Counted from the first letter of the stretch, positions 43,326 to 56,100 are shown. The stretch is DNA of 64,000 bases from Meconema thalassinum (GCA_946902985.2 OX336389.2:1015033441-1015097440); one strand, 5' to 3'. Made by a program: numbers and translations. The notes: generated from the letters alone by a model not told the origin.

Positions 43326-44790
43326 CACACATCAAAAAAAGTTTTGCATCACCTCGGTTCCCAGATCTCCGGCATATAGACGTTGACTGTGTATATTGTA
43401 TCAAAGATACAGTCCCTTTGACTGTTCATAGATGTCACTAAAACTGCTCAAAGATGTAAACAACCATGCATGAGCAGGGCCTATTAGACGGAGGGGGTAC
43501 GACAGCCGATCAGTTCCAGTCATTCCACCAGGACGAAGGTACGCTGCTCATGTTGTCTGTAGTTCTACCATGCCTAGAAGGTCAATACCGCAGTTCGATC
43601 GCGTCCGCATTGTTACTTTGTGTCAAGAAGGGCTCTCAACAAGGGAAGTTTCCAAGCGTCTCAGAGTGAACCAAAGCGATGTTGTTCGGACATGGAGGAG
43701 GTACAGAGATACAGGAACTGTCGATGACAGGCCTCGCTCAGGCCGCCCAAGGGCTACTACTGTAGTGGATGACCGCTACTTACGGATTGCCGCTCGGAGG
43801 AACCCTGACAGCAATGCCACCATGTTGAATAATGCGTTTCGTTCAGCCACAGGACGTCGTGTTTCAACTCAAACTGTGCGCAATAGGCTGCATGATGCGC
43901 AACTTCACTCCCGACGTCCATGGCGAGGTCCAGCTTTGCAACCCCGACACCATGCAGCGCGGTACAGATGGGCCCAACAACATGCTGAATGGACCCCACA
44001 GAATTGGCATCACGTTCTCTTCACCGATGAGTGTCGCATATGCCTTCAACCAGACAATCGTCGGAGACGTGTTTGGAGGCACCCTGGTCAGGCTGAACGT
44101 CTTAGACACACTGTCCAGCGAGTGCAGCAAGGTGGTGGTTCCCTGATGTTTTGGGGTGGCATTATGTGGGGCCGACGTACGCCACTGGTGGTCATGGAAG
44201 GCTCCGAAACGGCTTTACGATACCTGAATGACATCCTCCGACCCATAGTGCACCCATATCGGCAGAATATTGGAGAGGCATTTGTCTTCATGGACGACAA
44301 TTCTCGACCTCATCGTGCACATCTTGTGAATGCGTTCTTTCAAGATAACGACATCGCTCGACTACAGTGGCCAGCATGTTCGCCAGACATGAACCCTATC
44401 GAACATGCCTGGGATATGTTGAAAAGGGCTGTTTATGGACGTCTTGACCCACCAACCACTCTGAGAGATTTACGCCGAATTGTCGTTGAGGAGTGGGACA
44501 ATTTGGACCAACAGTGTCTTGATGAACTTGTGGATAGTATGCCACGACGAATACAGGCATGCATCAATGCAAGAGGACGTGCTACTGGGTATTAGAGGTA
44601 GTGGTGTGTACTGCAATCTGGACCACAAATGCTGAAAGTCTAGCTGTATGATGGTACAACATGCAATGTGTGGGTCTCATGAGCAATAAAACGAGCTGAA
44701 ATGTTGTTTGTGTTGATCTCTATTCCCTTTGTATTTAAAGGTTCCGGAACTCTTGGAACCGAGGTGATGCAAAACTTTTTTTGATGTGTG
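43326..44790 (+). mobile_element. Tc1-family transposon, apparently intact
   Basis: This 1465-bp element is flanked by TA (43324-43325 and 44791-44792). The inverted repeats, starting CACACATCAAAAAAAGTTTT, are about 36 bp long and match base for base to CGGTTCC. It encodes one uninterrupted transposase. Insertion cut off a copy of the 252-bp repeat on its right side. Confidence 0.95.
43570..44595 (+). CDS. Tc1-family transposase (341 aa, DD34E)
   Basis: This is the cut-and-paste transposase of the element at 43326-44790. It binds the terminal repeats and inserts at TA. Residues 5-55 form the first helix-turn-helix (IVTLCQEGLSTREVSKRL), and about 65-115 the second (VSTQTVRNRLHDAQL) after the linker GRPRA. 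The catalytic triad is D153 (LFTDE), D243 (MDDN) and E278 (NPIEHAWD). The 34 residues between the last two give DD34E, the Tc1 signature. FWGGIMWG is also present. The length is normal for the family, with no stop or frameshift. Start chosen at MPRRSIPQFD, where the family usually begins, 244 bp after the left end. Confidence 0.93.
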   Translation: MPRRSIPQFDRVRIVTLCQEGLSTREVSKRLRVNQSDVVRTWRRYRDTGTVDDRPRSGRPRATTVVDDRYLRIAARRNPDSNATMLNNAFRSATGRRVSTQTVRNRLHDAQLHSRRPWRGPALQPRHHAARYRWAQQHAEWTPQNWHHVLFTDECRICLQPDNRRRRVWRHPGQAERLRHTVQRVQQGGGSLMFWGGIMWGRRTPLVVMEGSETALRYLNDILRPIVHPYRQNIGEAFVFMDDNSRPHRAHLVNAFFQDNDIARLQWPACSPDMNPIEHAWDMLKRAVYGRLDPPTTLRDLRRIVVEEWDNLDQQCLDELVDSMPRRIQACINARGRATGY

Positions 44791-44986
44791 TATTATTTAA
44801 AACTCAGCAATTCTTCTAGGTCTGTGCCGCGCCCTGTGTGCTTGTCTGTAAGTCTAGACATTGTAGAAAACCACGAACACAACTATGGACAATGCACTGG
44901 TAATTCAAATAAACCCAACAGTTAGTATATGAATGTGATATACTATTGCCACTATGATAACATAAGAAGCAAGTCTACCAACAGTC

Positions 44987-45706
44987 CCCCCAGGGGCTCA
45001 TATCTAGTGGGACGTGGGTTGGCGACCAAGGGGCCCCAGCTGAGTCCGGCATTGCTTCCATTTACTTGTGCCGGGCTCCTCTCCGTCTTCTTTCCTGTCG
45101 ACCTCACTTGGTCAACTCTTGTTCTCTTCCGACCCCGACTGTATTAGGGTATCCGAGGCCTAGGAAGTCTCTTCCTTTCCTACCTTGTCTCATCTTTTCT
45201 GATACCCTCCTTCTGCGAGGGGTCAGCCTTCTTTTTCTTTTCATGTTATCTCCTGCCTTCTGCTCAAGGCACTCAAGGAGGCAGGGTGTATGTAACCCCA
45301 CCACTTCTGGTGCACCCTGGATATTGCTACACCCTCAGGGGATCACGGCTGGTGAGTTCGGGAGTTGGCGACCCTGAGGGATTCCTGAGCTGGGTCCGGT
45401 TTTCCCCCTTTTATCCATTACCTCTGGGGCGGACCCTCTCCTCTTTCACTTTCCTATCTGCCTTTCATGGCTCTCCTTCCTTCCAAGTCCCTCAATCTGC
45501 ATTCTTCGAGGGTTGAGGGCATTTCTTTTCCTCCTGTCCTTTATTTGCCTTATCCTCCTTCTGTTTTCCATTTCTTCTTCTAGTATATAAGTTAGTAGTT
45601 AGTTTTAGTTTACATTTCATTTTCATCTTCATGATCACCCAAACCATTAGGGGCCGAAACCTAGATGTTAGGCCCCTTAAAACAACAATTATCATCATCA
45701 TCATCA
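44987..45706 (+). mobile_element. retroposon with (ATC)n tail and 13-bp TSD
   Basis: About 720 bp flanked by TCTACCAACAGTC (44974-44986 and 45707-45719), ending in an (ATC)n tract. Just before the tail is a hairpin-forming GGGGCC...GGCCCC block followed by TTAAAACAACA. This is the kind of 3' end recognised by a LINE reverse transcriptase. The body has no coding frame of note (pyrimidine-rich, with two GAGCTGGGTCCGG/CAGCTGAGTCCGG-like blocks). It may be an untranslated part of a longer LINE. Confidence 0.8.
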
Positions 45707-46064
45707 TCTACCAACAGTCGTAAAATAAAAAGGTAACTGACATCTGAGAGCTTAGTGCCCAATGGACTCACATCATGTGTTTAAGTTATGATGTTAGTTT
45801 TTAGTAAATAAATAAATAAACAACCAATGTTAGCAATTACACAAGAAAACATTATTGACAATATATTTCAATTGTTGAGGAATACCTAGACTCTTATAAA
45901 GGAAAAGATGTGTTGACTCAGTGTAATTCACAAAATAGAATTTTATTGAGTCCAATGGACTCACGTTAGTTTTCTAGGGTTAAGGAGTTTTTGACACAAA
46001 CGAGAAAGGTTATTCTGCCAAGTATAATTCCAGCCCATACCATTACTGTACTGCCACTGAACTT

Positions 46065-46400
46065 GTGCTCCTCCTGGATGTGACTGAGCTGCTAACAGCA
46101 CCAGGTTGTCTCTACATCCTCTGGAAATGCGAATCTGGCTTCAGTCCTAATCTTGGTTTGTCTGTGAATGGTATTGAAGCCAATTGTTCCTGTCACCTCT
46201 CTTCATGTTACTGTGCCCATTGTAGTATTATGGTGAGATTTCCTATCCTCAATGCTGAAAACTTTAGTGGTAATCGAGAACGTAGGTTTGCTTCATGCAG
46301 ACGATTCCTGATGGTTTGAGCATTAACAGCAAATCATCTGTTTGCAGAAATGAGACACTAGAATTGGCGCAATAACAGTCTGCTCTCGTCCAGTTTATTG
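46065..46400 (-). pseudogene. Tc1 transposase N-terminal relic
   Basis: Minus-strand frames give NAQTIRNRLHEANLRSRLP (second DNA-binding helix) and, in another frame, HEERRQEQLASIPFTDKPRLGLKPD. These correspond to the residues around the first catalytic Asp of Tc1 transposases. Many frameshifts. Confidence 0.55.
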
Positions 46401-46814
46401 AACCGAATAGCAGTCATGAACTGCAGCTGTTAATCGTCTAAAATCTGGTTGTTATTCATTTGGTGTTCCTGTCATGCCATTTAGTTTCAATAAGCAACTT
46501 CGCAAATATCAATTCAAATTTCAAAGAAACTGAAATTGTCCAGAAATCTCAATCAATTATGCCCGAGTTTTCTTTGAAATTTGTATGGGCATTGATCAAT
46601 TCAATCAAAATATAAAATATCTAAATTTCTTTGGAATTGGTGCTTTGGGATATCTCTAGAGCTCGAACATCAAACCAACACTGATAGTCAGCTAACATTC
46701 CTATGGCCTTTTGCATGGTATCTCTCTCCATATGCTAATGTTATTAATGAGAGCTCTCCAGTTGGTCCAGGATGAAGGGCTCGTGAAATCTCTCACCCAC
46801 TCGTATGCTCCCAT

Positions 46815-47535
46815 TGTATGAGTGCAAACCAAAGGAGACCTCATCCAGGAACAGCAAGGAGGTTCGGTTATGTTTTGGGGTGGAATCATGTACGGTCGAC
46901 GTACGCCTGTAATTCGTATCCATGGCAACATGACTGGTTTGGTGTACCGGGACAACATCCTTCAACCTGTCGTTACAGGATTTGCTGCCACAATGGGTGA
47001 GATCTTCACACTAGTGTACGATAACGCTGTGCCCATCGAGCTAGGGTGGTCAATCAGTTCCTTCAGATGCATGGCATACAGAGAATGGAGTGGCCTGCCT
47101 GTTCTTCAGACATGAACTGTATTGAACATACATGGAAAGAGCTCAAGAGGGCAATTTCGCACCATCCCAATCCTCCAACAAACAAACAGCAACTGATTGA
47201 AGCTGCTGTCCAAGAGTGGGATAATCTGCCCCAAACCACGTTGGACTCGTTGGTGCTCAGTATGCCTCATCATCTGCAAGCATGCCTTAGAGCTCGTGGT
47301 GGCCATACACGGTATTGATATGCCCCAACATGAAAAGGACATTTGTGTGCTCAGTCCCACATTATCACTTTTGTTATTCATTGTGTGTTTCTGTCTCTTT
47401 TGCAGAGAAGATTGTTGTTTTTCTTTGTATGTACCATACATTGTGTATAATTTGATTACATACACATACACATAGCAAAACGTTCAAGTCACTAAATCGC
47501 AATATGCAAAACTTATTTTTGACGTGTGTACCTAA
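46815..47535 (+). pseudogene. Tc1 transposase C-terminal relic with right end
   Basis: Frames read QQGGSVMFWGGIMYGRRTP (46850), then LVYDNA at the second Asp. After a frameshift they read MEWPACSSDMNCIEHTWKEL (47090, catalytic Glu region) and LQACLRARGG. It ends at about 47532 with AAAACTTATTTTTGACGTGTGTA, which resembles the Tc1 end at 44771-44792. A different and older family member than 43326-44790. Confidence 0.65.
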
Positions 47536-48590
47536 ATGCATTCAGACCTACCAATGTGTTTGTCACATACTTCGATATGTAACATTATGTTTGAGCTAAT
47601 CGATAGTTAATTCCAGTAAGCTGGCAATCGTCCAGTCCTGTTGTTGCTAGATTTAAGGAATTCTACGGTATTATTGATAAGTTGAAAACACTTGATCTCG
47701 AGACATTTCAGTCTTTGCAACCATGGAAAAGAAAGACATCATTAAATTAAAATTTCATTTCCAGATTTATGGGAGATGGAAAAGAAACACATAATTTTAT
47801 TAGCATCATTGAATTAAAAATTTTACTTTCAGATTTATGGAAGATGAAAAAGAAAGACATAATTTTACTAGCATCATTGAATTAAAATTTTATTTCCAGA
47901 TTTATGGAAGATTTTTATTTTAAAAATGTATATGTTTATGTTTTAATAAACCAAAAATGTTCACTTTTAACAGGCACTTGTCACCAGCCAAGATGCAAAC
48001 TCAGTCCCTTTATATCAATACAAGGCCGGAAATATCTATCTTTGTGTGAAACTATCAACAGTATTGATATACCTTTTGAGAAATAATTAAAAAACTGAAA
48101 AGCACATGGCATTGCATCAAACACTAACTGGTGTAAATGGAAAACACTGACTGGTAGGCGGATTGCAACACTTTTCTTAAAATGTATTAAGTTAGTTTGT
48201 TAATTTGAGTGGCAATATGTATATTATTTTATGCATTTCACTGAATGATGAAACTTTCTATAACTTTTGTACACATTTACAACCTTTGGAGCTCTTTATT
48301 CGACCATATGTTGCAATGAATTATTGAATCTTTCCAAGAAGATTTAAAATTTTACTTACAAAAGAAGCAAAAATGTTGACACTTGTTCAGTTTACAGCAC
48401 ATCAGGACTTCATTTCATGATATGAAATACCAATCAGCACTGCCAGAAGTAGATACTGGTATCTCTAAAGTTCAACATTTCCTGAACCCATTCCAGCATG
48501 ATCATAATGGTGTCCGATGCTTTCTTGGGAATCAGATTCCATTCTCGATCCGTAACTTTCACAGCCGGAACTAATGCTATTAACTGTAGT
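47536..48590. other. AT-rich stretch with 67-bp tandem repeat
   Basis: No gene seen. From about 47740 to 47920 a 67-68-bp unit (TTCCAGATTTATGGAAGATG...CATCATTGAATTAAAATTTT) is repeated nearly three times. The rest is unclassified. Confidence 0.7.
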
Positions 48591-48999
48591 CAGGGTGTCT
48601 ACTGTAAGGATAAAGTAAAAATTAGTTACTTTTTAGGTACCTTTTAGTTACCTTTTAGTTAATTTTAGTTACCTTTGAATTCAAGATACGTCTGCGGTCT
48701 GCAAGCATAGGCGCTCATCACGCGGTGAAGAAAAACAATGAACTGTTTCTAAAGAGGTTTCTTATTTATCGTATGGCTTTTAGTGCCGGTAGTGTCCAAG
48801 GACATGTTCAGCTCGTCTGAATCTGTAGCTGCTTCCAGCGGACACCCTTAGGGTGAGCTACAAGTTCCGTTCAATTTCAAGTTGCTACCAGATATCAATG
48901 ATACCTAGTGGTGAACGATGGAACTTTGATACAGCATTCCGACGAAATCTAACCTATTAATTTAGCTTCACACAAGTTTAGTCTAGTTAGTTAGTTATT

Positions 49000-49245
49000 G
49001 TTGTTTTAAGGGGCGGAACTACGAGGCCATCTGCCCCTGTAAAAATTTACTCTGTGGAAGAATCTTTTACATGCCATAAATCTATGACATGGAACCGCCG
49101 GCTGTACTTCCCCTCCGAAGGAAGGCATACTGAAGGATTTTTAACGCTTTAAAAAAATCCGACGACTTCGGCCGGGTTTGAACCCGCTATCTTGGGCACA
49201 GCAGTTCAGCATGCTACCAACTACGCCACCGAAGCCGCTTTAAAT
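49000..49245 (-). mobile_element. tRNA-derived SINE
   Basis: Minus strand: TGGCGTAGTTGGTAGCATGC (box A region), box B GGTTCAAACC (49175-49184), and a 3' end GGGGCAGATGGCCTCGTAG followed by TTCCGCCCCTTAAAACAAC. That 3' end is the same tail found alone at 1187 and 61254. Confidence 0.8.
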
Positions 49246-49409
49246 AAAATTCACATGATGTTATAAAAATTTTAAAAATAATAAATATATACTAGATATT
49301 TAATATCCAATGAGTTGTTTCAGCCAATATGTCGTCTTGAGCACAATATGTTGTTATAATTACGGTACCAAGAGGTTGCTCTGCTCTTGACCATTTGGCG
49401 AGATTTCCT

Positions 49410-49830
49410 TCGTCCCCGCGGTAGGTCGCGAAGAAATGTATGCGATGTTACGCGATCGTCACCGAATTCTGTCTTCGCAGTCAAATACGGAGAAATATCG
49501 AGATGTTACACGATCGGCGCTGGTCTCAGTTGTTTGATGAGCTTCCCGTAGTTTTCACGATAGAACACGGAGAAAAATCGCGATTTAGATAATCAGTGTC
49601 ACTTTTAGTCATTCGACGAGATTTCCATTGTCCTTGAGGTCGGGCACAAGAAAATATAGCATTATTACGCAATCGGCGCCACTTGCTGTCCGTTTGACAT
49701 GAATACAGTTGTCCTCGTCATTGGATGTGGAGAAATATCGCGATGTATCGCAATCGCTGCCGCTCTCGGCCGTTTTACGTTGTCCTCGAGATATTATGCA
49801 ATCGTCGCCGCACCCGGCCGTTCAACGATT
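49410..49830 (+). repeat. degenerate short-period repeats, CpG-rich
   Basis: CGGAGAAATATCG, CGATGTTACGCGATCG and CGGCCGTTTGACGAGATT-like blocks recur at irregular 60-85-bp spacing (near 49432, 49490, 49570, 49645 and 49727). Copies are diverged. Weaker copies continue to about 50290. Origin unknown. Confidence 0.6.
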
Positions 49831-51284
49831 GTCTGCCTGTCTATCTGTCCTGACAAAATGACGGAGGCAAGCTCAAGCTTGGGCATGGTTAAAATTCACG
49901 AGTAGTTATGAATGTAGTTATGTTCGGTCGGCGCCGTGATTCCCTTTGTCCCTATGCTGTGGTTGGGAGTTCATCCGTTCAGGGTGGATCACGAGGAGGG
50001 TTTAGTATTTCGATGCTAAGTAGGCTGCATTTTTAAGTGGGTTGATGCACTTCTCGCTCCCCGCACGCTTTTAAGTATACGGTCATGGGAAAAGGGGCAA
50101 GTAGGTTTTGTGATGGGTGCCCCGTTATGGGTGCCCCATGATAGGTGCCCAATCACCTTTGACAGGATTCCCGCAGTCCTCGTGGTCACAAGTTCACGAT
50201 AGGGGACGGGTTTTATGATTTTACGCAACTAACGTCGATCACGGTCCGTTTGACGAGATTCCCGCAGGCAAGTCGTGCGGTCAAACGGCCGTCTTGAGGA
50301 TGCGATTTTGGAGGATGAACGTTCGAAGTAGGTACGGTATCGAATATTACGAATTATTCTGAGAGGATTACACGAATAATACGACAAGAGGGGAAGTTTT
50401 ATTTCGACTGAGAACCACGAATTATCCACAAGTTATCGAAATAATCGGTTAGATTATATATCCGATGGAACGAAAGTTCGAAGGAAAAATCGACTTACAA
50501 CGGAATTTCGAATCAACCATACTGGATGTCGCAAATTTACTATACATATTTTTTTAATAAGTTATATGTATTTCTAAGATTTTTCGCTTTTTTTTTTCGA
50601 AACGGTAACATTTCGCAAGATCGCGACATTAAATTGTTTCGCTTTATTTCTGGACTTCAATTTGACATATTTTCCAAAAATATCATAAATGAGAGATTTC
50701 TTTTTAGTTTCGGAAGTATTCGGGAATAAACGTCTCGCGAAAAGTCAGGTTTCCTAATACAGTAACACTGAAAAATATTTCACACGAAATAAAGTTAAGT
50801 CTTCTTGATGCCGAAAATATACGTTGAACCGATGTATACCACTCAAGGTATCCTCAGTATGTATTTCCTTGAGGAAATATAGCGTAGTACTATGCAATAG
50901 GCACGGCGCCGCTTGCGTGAAACTCTCTCCATCGCAATCTCTGAGCCTAGCGGCGTGAGTTTAAATGGTTCAACCCGCCTTCAGAAAATTTTCGTTACCC
51001 GTTTGTAAAATTCGTTACTTTTTCGTTACCCATTTGTAAAATTTGTTACTTTTTCGTTACTTTCGTTAACGGTAGACACCCTGGTAGTGTCTAGGGTTGT
51101 TTTGATGCGTCTGGTGTTGCTTTGTTACTGACATTTAGCCAGCATTACAGTAGGCCCAGTCACGACAGAATAGTTGGTGGATTCATTCAATAGTGTTGGA
51201 CCACATAGGGAACCTCTTGCTGCCTAGGGCAGGCTGAAGCTGTATCTGTGATTTTGGAAGGCAATTAATGCCTGGAAATTAACA

Positions 51285-51875
51285 TTAGGAGAAATGTATG
51301 CACAGGTCGCAGTTGACATTTTTGAGATGCTTGGATATCTCTAGGGGGTCTCTGATTTTTCTGTGGTAGAAGTGGCTGTCGGGGGCTAGGAGTTGAGTTT
51401 CAAAGAAGAGGATGGAGTGTCTATAGTCAGATGAATGCTCTGTTATTGCTGATTTAAAAGGCTGGTTGAGACGTACATATATAATGTGTTCTGACAATCT
51501 GGTGGCAACGGTTCGGCCCATCTCCTCAATGTAGACCTGGCCACAGTCACATGGTATCCTGTAAAATCCTCCTCTGCGGAGATGGAGATCGTCCTTCACT
51601 GGCCGGATGAGGTCTCGTACTTTTGGACTGGAGCTTAATATAGTGTGGATGTTGTTCTTTTACAGTAGCTTGGCTACCCTGTTTGTAACATAATGTATGT
51701 ATGGGATAGGGGTTTGTGGATTCTGTCATCGGTTGTCTGTGGTATGTTTTCCGGCTTGGGCTTGATGGCTCGTGCTATTTCATTTAGTTTGTAGCCACTC
51801 TGTAGAAATGTCATATTCAGTACATTCAGTATGTAGACAATGCTTGTCCACAGAGCGAAGAAGCTATGCGACACA
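51285..51875 (-). pseudogene. Penelope-like element: GIY-YIG endonuclease and preceding region
   Basis: Minus strand: GYKLNEIARAIKPKPE (end of the reverse transcriptase), IHYVTNRVAKLL, KVRDLIRPVKDDLHLRRGG, then FYRIPCDCGQVYIEEMGRTV, ATRLSEH and HRKIRDPLEISKH. This is the linker and GIY-YIG nuclease of a Penelope-like protein. The usual GIY...YIG reads GFY...YIE here. At least two frameshifts. It is a different family from the copy at 37740. Confidence 0.75.
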
Positions 51876-52901
51876 CCCTAAGCCAAAAGGCTAGGCCTAC
51901 TGTAACTAAGGCGGAACGTCAGCAACAAAGCAACAACAGACACAGCAAAACAACCTGAGACACTACTGTTACCAGATTCCATTCTTCGAGTGCCTCCCAA
52001 AGTTGCCACAGAGTTTTCGGAACTCATTGATACACTATTCTGCCTAACATAACCCATATACATATAATGGGATTTAGTCAGGACCCAGCCCAGATTGACT
52101 CCCAATGATGTTGTTGCAACCTATCACACATTGAGCTAGATACCGTTATGCCTCCAATGATTGAGGCTAAGGGTACAACATGCCCTAATATGACTTACTC
52201 GATACACTGATGAAGATTAATTCTGTGCAAGCGTCTGCCCACATCATGATGGAGCCCCCATGAAATTAGATACTTCAAGAGAAAGTACTAAGAGAATACT
52301 TCTTTGGTAGCCTTCTCCTACTATTCCTTGTCCACCAGGAGACTCGTCTGAAAGAATGTTTACTGGCTAGAGAACAGCAGGCCTATGGTGGGTATTCTCA
52401 AAGAGAGATTTGCTTCTTCTTCTAATGTTCTCCTCACAGTTCACTCACTTCCACCCACATTGCACACTTGAAGGGGGCAACAACTCACTTCAACAGAGGC
52501 TGTGTGATGATCGTGTAAGATCTGAAATGGCATAAACCATTCATCTCTCATGGATATTGATCTTCTCCGAGCCGATCTGGACCTTCTAATGTACAAACTA
52601 ATTTCTGGTACCTTTGCACAGTTTGGCGTGTGGGAGGACTCATCGTACATACACTTTGCAGCATGGTGTCGATTCGAGGACAGACAGCTACTCCATTACA
52701 GTATTGTCCTTGGAGCATTTTTTACCTTATGAGCACCTTAACTTCTGTAAAACTGAATGTCTCGCACAAAAATAATTTTCATCGTAAGACGCAAGGAACG
52801 TTGATAAACAATCAATAAAAAGATAAACAATTTACTGTATGCATATCACCAACAACATACTTTGAAAAAGAATTAAGTGGACCACAGCAATGCCCAGCGA
52901 T
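51876..52901. other. unclassified stretch before the BEL/Pao element
   Basis: No gene or repeat end recognised. The open frames are short and unconvincing. Confidence 0.4.
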
Positions 52902-52906
52902 ATCGT

Positions 52907-53084
52907 TGTTACGAACAGAAACGTCACTTCGTACTTATTCGGGAAAATGAAAAGATATTTATTCACAAGAAAAAATGCACACACATTACAAATAACACTC
53001 AAAAGACTCCATCTTGGATGCACTGTTCCTTGTCCTTCTTTTCTCACAAAAGACAAAAATAACTGTTGCCAACTGTCTGTCACA
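52907..53084 (-). repeat. 3' LTR of BEL/Pao element
   Basis: 178 bp, TG...CA ends (TGTTACGAAC...CTGTCACA on the plus strand). Same length and, as read here, same sequence as the 5' LTR. Confidence 0.95.
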
Positions 53085-53096
53085 TCCTCCCACCGT
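53085..53096 (-). promoter_or_regulatory. polypurine tract
   Basis: The minus strand reads ACGGTGGGAGGA immediately upstream of the 3' LTR, the position of the plus-strand primer. Confidence 0.7.
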
Positions 53097-53129
53097 TGAG
53101 GAAAGACATCCTCAACAAGACATCCTCAA

Positions 53130-56100
53130 CTACTCCACATATCTTGCAGGAACGTTGACAGTTCTACCCGAACGTGTAGTCTTTGGGGGTTGAACACCAG
53201 TTCCAGTCGGCTCTCCTAAAGCAGTAGCCGTTTTCTTATTCAAGCCAGTCCTTAAAGGTGTGCTGTCTTCATCAGGTACTTCTAGTGGGTAGAGTCGCTG
53301 TATCGGTCTCAAGAGTTCTCCTTTTGATGTAACAACCCTTGCAAGTCTTGTATTACCATCAGTTCCAGGGAACAAGTCCACAATTTTTCCAAGGGGCCAA
53401 TCTATCCTCTTAGTGCCATCTGATCCAACTAGGACAATGTCACCTCTCTTGAACAAAAGAGTTGGTTTACAACTCGGTTTACCGAGTGCCAAAAGTCCCA
53501 GATATTCCTGCTGGAATCTTTTTTTCAATGCCATTCTTAGGTTCAGAAGATGACGATTTCTTTGATTCAGGGTTATAGCATCCAATGCATCACATTCTGG
53601 AACTCCAGTTGTCTTAATTTCTTGTAGAAAGCAGGCAGGGGTGAGTGGACTTATATCTTCACATCCATCGGTCAGATATGTTAGCGGTCTTGCATTTATG
53701 GTGGCTTCTATACTGCAGAGAAGGGTAAGCATTTCTTGGTAAGTTAGACAGGCTTTACCCAAAACTCGTTTCAGAAGCTGTTTAATTAGACGTATTAACC
53801 TTTCCCAGAAGCCTCCCCACCAAGGAGCACTAGGGGGATTAAATCTCCAAGTAATACGTTCAACCGAATGGTGTTTGGAAATATTCTCCCAGTCAACACT
53901 TTGAAACGCGTTATCTGTACCCGTGAAATTTGTACCATTGTCTGAGTAAATCACAGAGGGGCGTCCTCTTCTTGCTACAAACCGCCGGAACGCTTGCACA
54001 AACGCCTCTGTGGAGAGAGAAGTAACCATTTCGAGATGAACAGCGCGATACACCGCACATGTGAAAACTACAATCCAAGCTTTACTTTCATCCCTCAGGA
54101 ACACCGGACCTGCCAAGTCCACTCCTATCACTTCAAATACACAGGCTTCCCGTATGCGGTCCAGGGGCAGAGGGGCCTGAGCGATTTCGGTATGTTGTCC
54201 ATCATGCCTCCGGCACTTGACACATTTTCTTATAATTTTTCTAACTGTCCTCCTTCCACCGATGATCCAGAAGCGTTGTCTCAGATGATTAAGAAGAAGT
54301 TGTACTCCAATGTGATTTTCTTTCACGTGCTCATCCATAATCAAGCGAGAGGTGATGACATGGTTCACCGGGAGAATCATTGGGAACCTGAATTGCTTCA
54401 AATCTTCTCGCAGTAGTAGTCTCGTTTTAACCCTGAGAACACCATCTTCCAGGAATGGATGTAGTGAAGATAGACGTTTATCAACTAATCCATGGAAGCT
54501 TTCTCGTTGAATTATAGAAATGAGTCTAATTTCAGCCCTTTCTAACTCTTCAACTTGCAGATTTTCTTGCGAGATCCTCTCACGTCTAAGACAATTCTTA
54601 CAGAAACGAAGAATCCATGCGATTAGATGAACTATTCTGTGATAGCTGGAAAAATACCTGGCATACCAGAGGGGACCTTCATTGGTTGCAGTCATAGAAT
54701 TCACAGGGTTTTTCTTCATTTCCTTTGCGATACTCTCTTCGTCATACACCACTTTTGTTTGAGGCCAACAATCTGGAGATTCGTACAACCAGGCAGGTCC
54801 CTCCCACCATCGAGAGGCTACTAATTGCGAAGCAGAACAGCCACGTGACGGTAAATCAGCTGGATTCAATGAACCAGGAACATGTCGCCAGCAGTTTAAA
54901 TTGGTCAAATTCCTGATCTCATTCACACGATTGCGGACAAACACCGACCAGTTCTCAGTCCTGCAGATCCATGCTAGAACTGTGGACGAGTCAGACCAGA
55001 GAAAAAACTCATGAACTTCCAGTGAAATAGATTCCAACACACATTTAAGCAACCGTGCACCAATTGTAGCTGCCAGCAATTCCAATCTGGGGATTGTCAC
55101 TTCCTTGAGGGGGGCCACACGAGATCTTGCATCACATAACTGTACACTCACTTGATTGTTGGAATCGCATCTTATGAAGACTACTGCTGCGTATGCAAGT
55201 TGGCTGGCATCACAGAAGACATGAATTTGCACATGGTCACTTCTTCCAAACCATCGAGGAATCTTGATTTCTACCAGGTGAGGTAGATCCTTTACCCAGG
55301 CCAGAAACTCGTCTCTGGACTTCTCATCAACTGCACTATCCCATCTTATATGAGTCTTCCAGGTTCTTTGAATCAACAGTTTAACACAAAGGGTGACAGG
55401 ACATGTCACACCAACTGGATCAAAAATTCGATGTGCGAGTGACAGAATTGTCCTTTTCGTCACTTCTCCCACCTGAAGGCTATTCAACCAATGCAAATTT
55501 AAAGTAAGTGTATCCTCCTGTCGATCCCATAACAGTCCCAAAACAGATGAAAGGGTAGCAGACTGGTCATCATCCTGAGAGAACTGCCATCCCCTCAAAT
55601 TAAAACTGCCTTCTGATAATACCCTACTAGCTTGATTGATAAACTCGCCCACCTCCGATTCCCTGTCAAGGCTAGTGACAACGTTGTCCACGTAGAAGCT
55701 CTGTAGAAGTCTCTCGATGAATAGGGGATTGAATTGCGGGTTTTCCAAGTACTTCTTCAGGTGATACTCCAAGACCGCCGCCAGGAGAAACGGACTACAA
55801 GTTAAGCCGAAAACCAGCCTGGCATGCTTGAAGATCTTGTAATTATTCCCAACGTCCTGCCACATCAGGAAGCAGATATAGTTTCGATCTTCTTTCCGTA
55901 TGCTTATCTGAAGGAAGGCCTTCTCAATGTCTGCAATAATTCCTACTTTCCTCTCTCGGAATCTAAGAAGAATAGCAGGGATTAGCTCAATCAGGTTGGG
56001 GCCATCATACAAACAATCGTTCAAAGCAGGGGTTCCCGCTTCCTTCGCTGAGGCGTCAAATACAGGACGAACAGGTGTCGTTGAACTACTTTCCTTCACA

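Larger units (their letters stand above)
48591..51083. mobile_element. 2.5-kb non-autonomous DNA element, hAT-like ends
   Basis: The ends are CAGGGTGTCTACTGT and the complement of ACGGTAGACACCCTG (one mismatch). Short motifs cluster just inside both: AGTTACCTTTT blocks on the left (48625-48675) and TTCGTTACTTTTT/TTCGTTACCC blocks on the right (50990-51065), as in hAT subterminal regions. GTAGT flanks both ends (48586-48590 and 51084-51088). This is shorter than the 8-bp TSD expected for hAT, so the superfamily is uncertain. No transposase. A SINE (about 49000-49245) and degenerate internal repeats occupy the middle. Confidence 0.65.

Noticed and set aside
43757..44300. Open frames in other phases across the Tc1 transposase
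   Set aside because: They overlap a transposase with a complete DD34E triad and have no features of their own.
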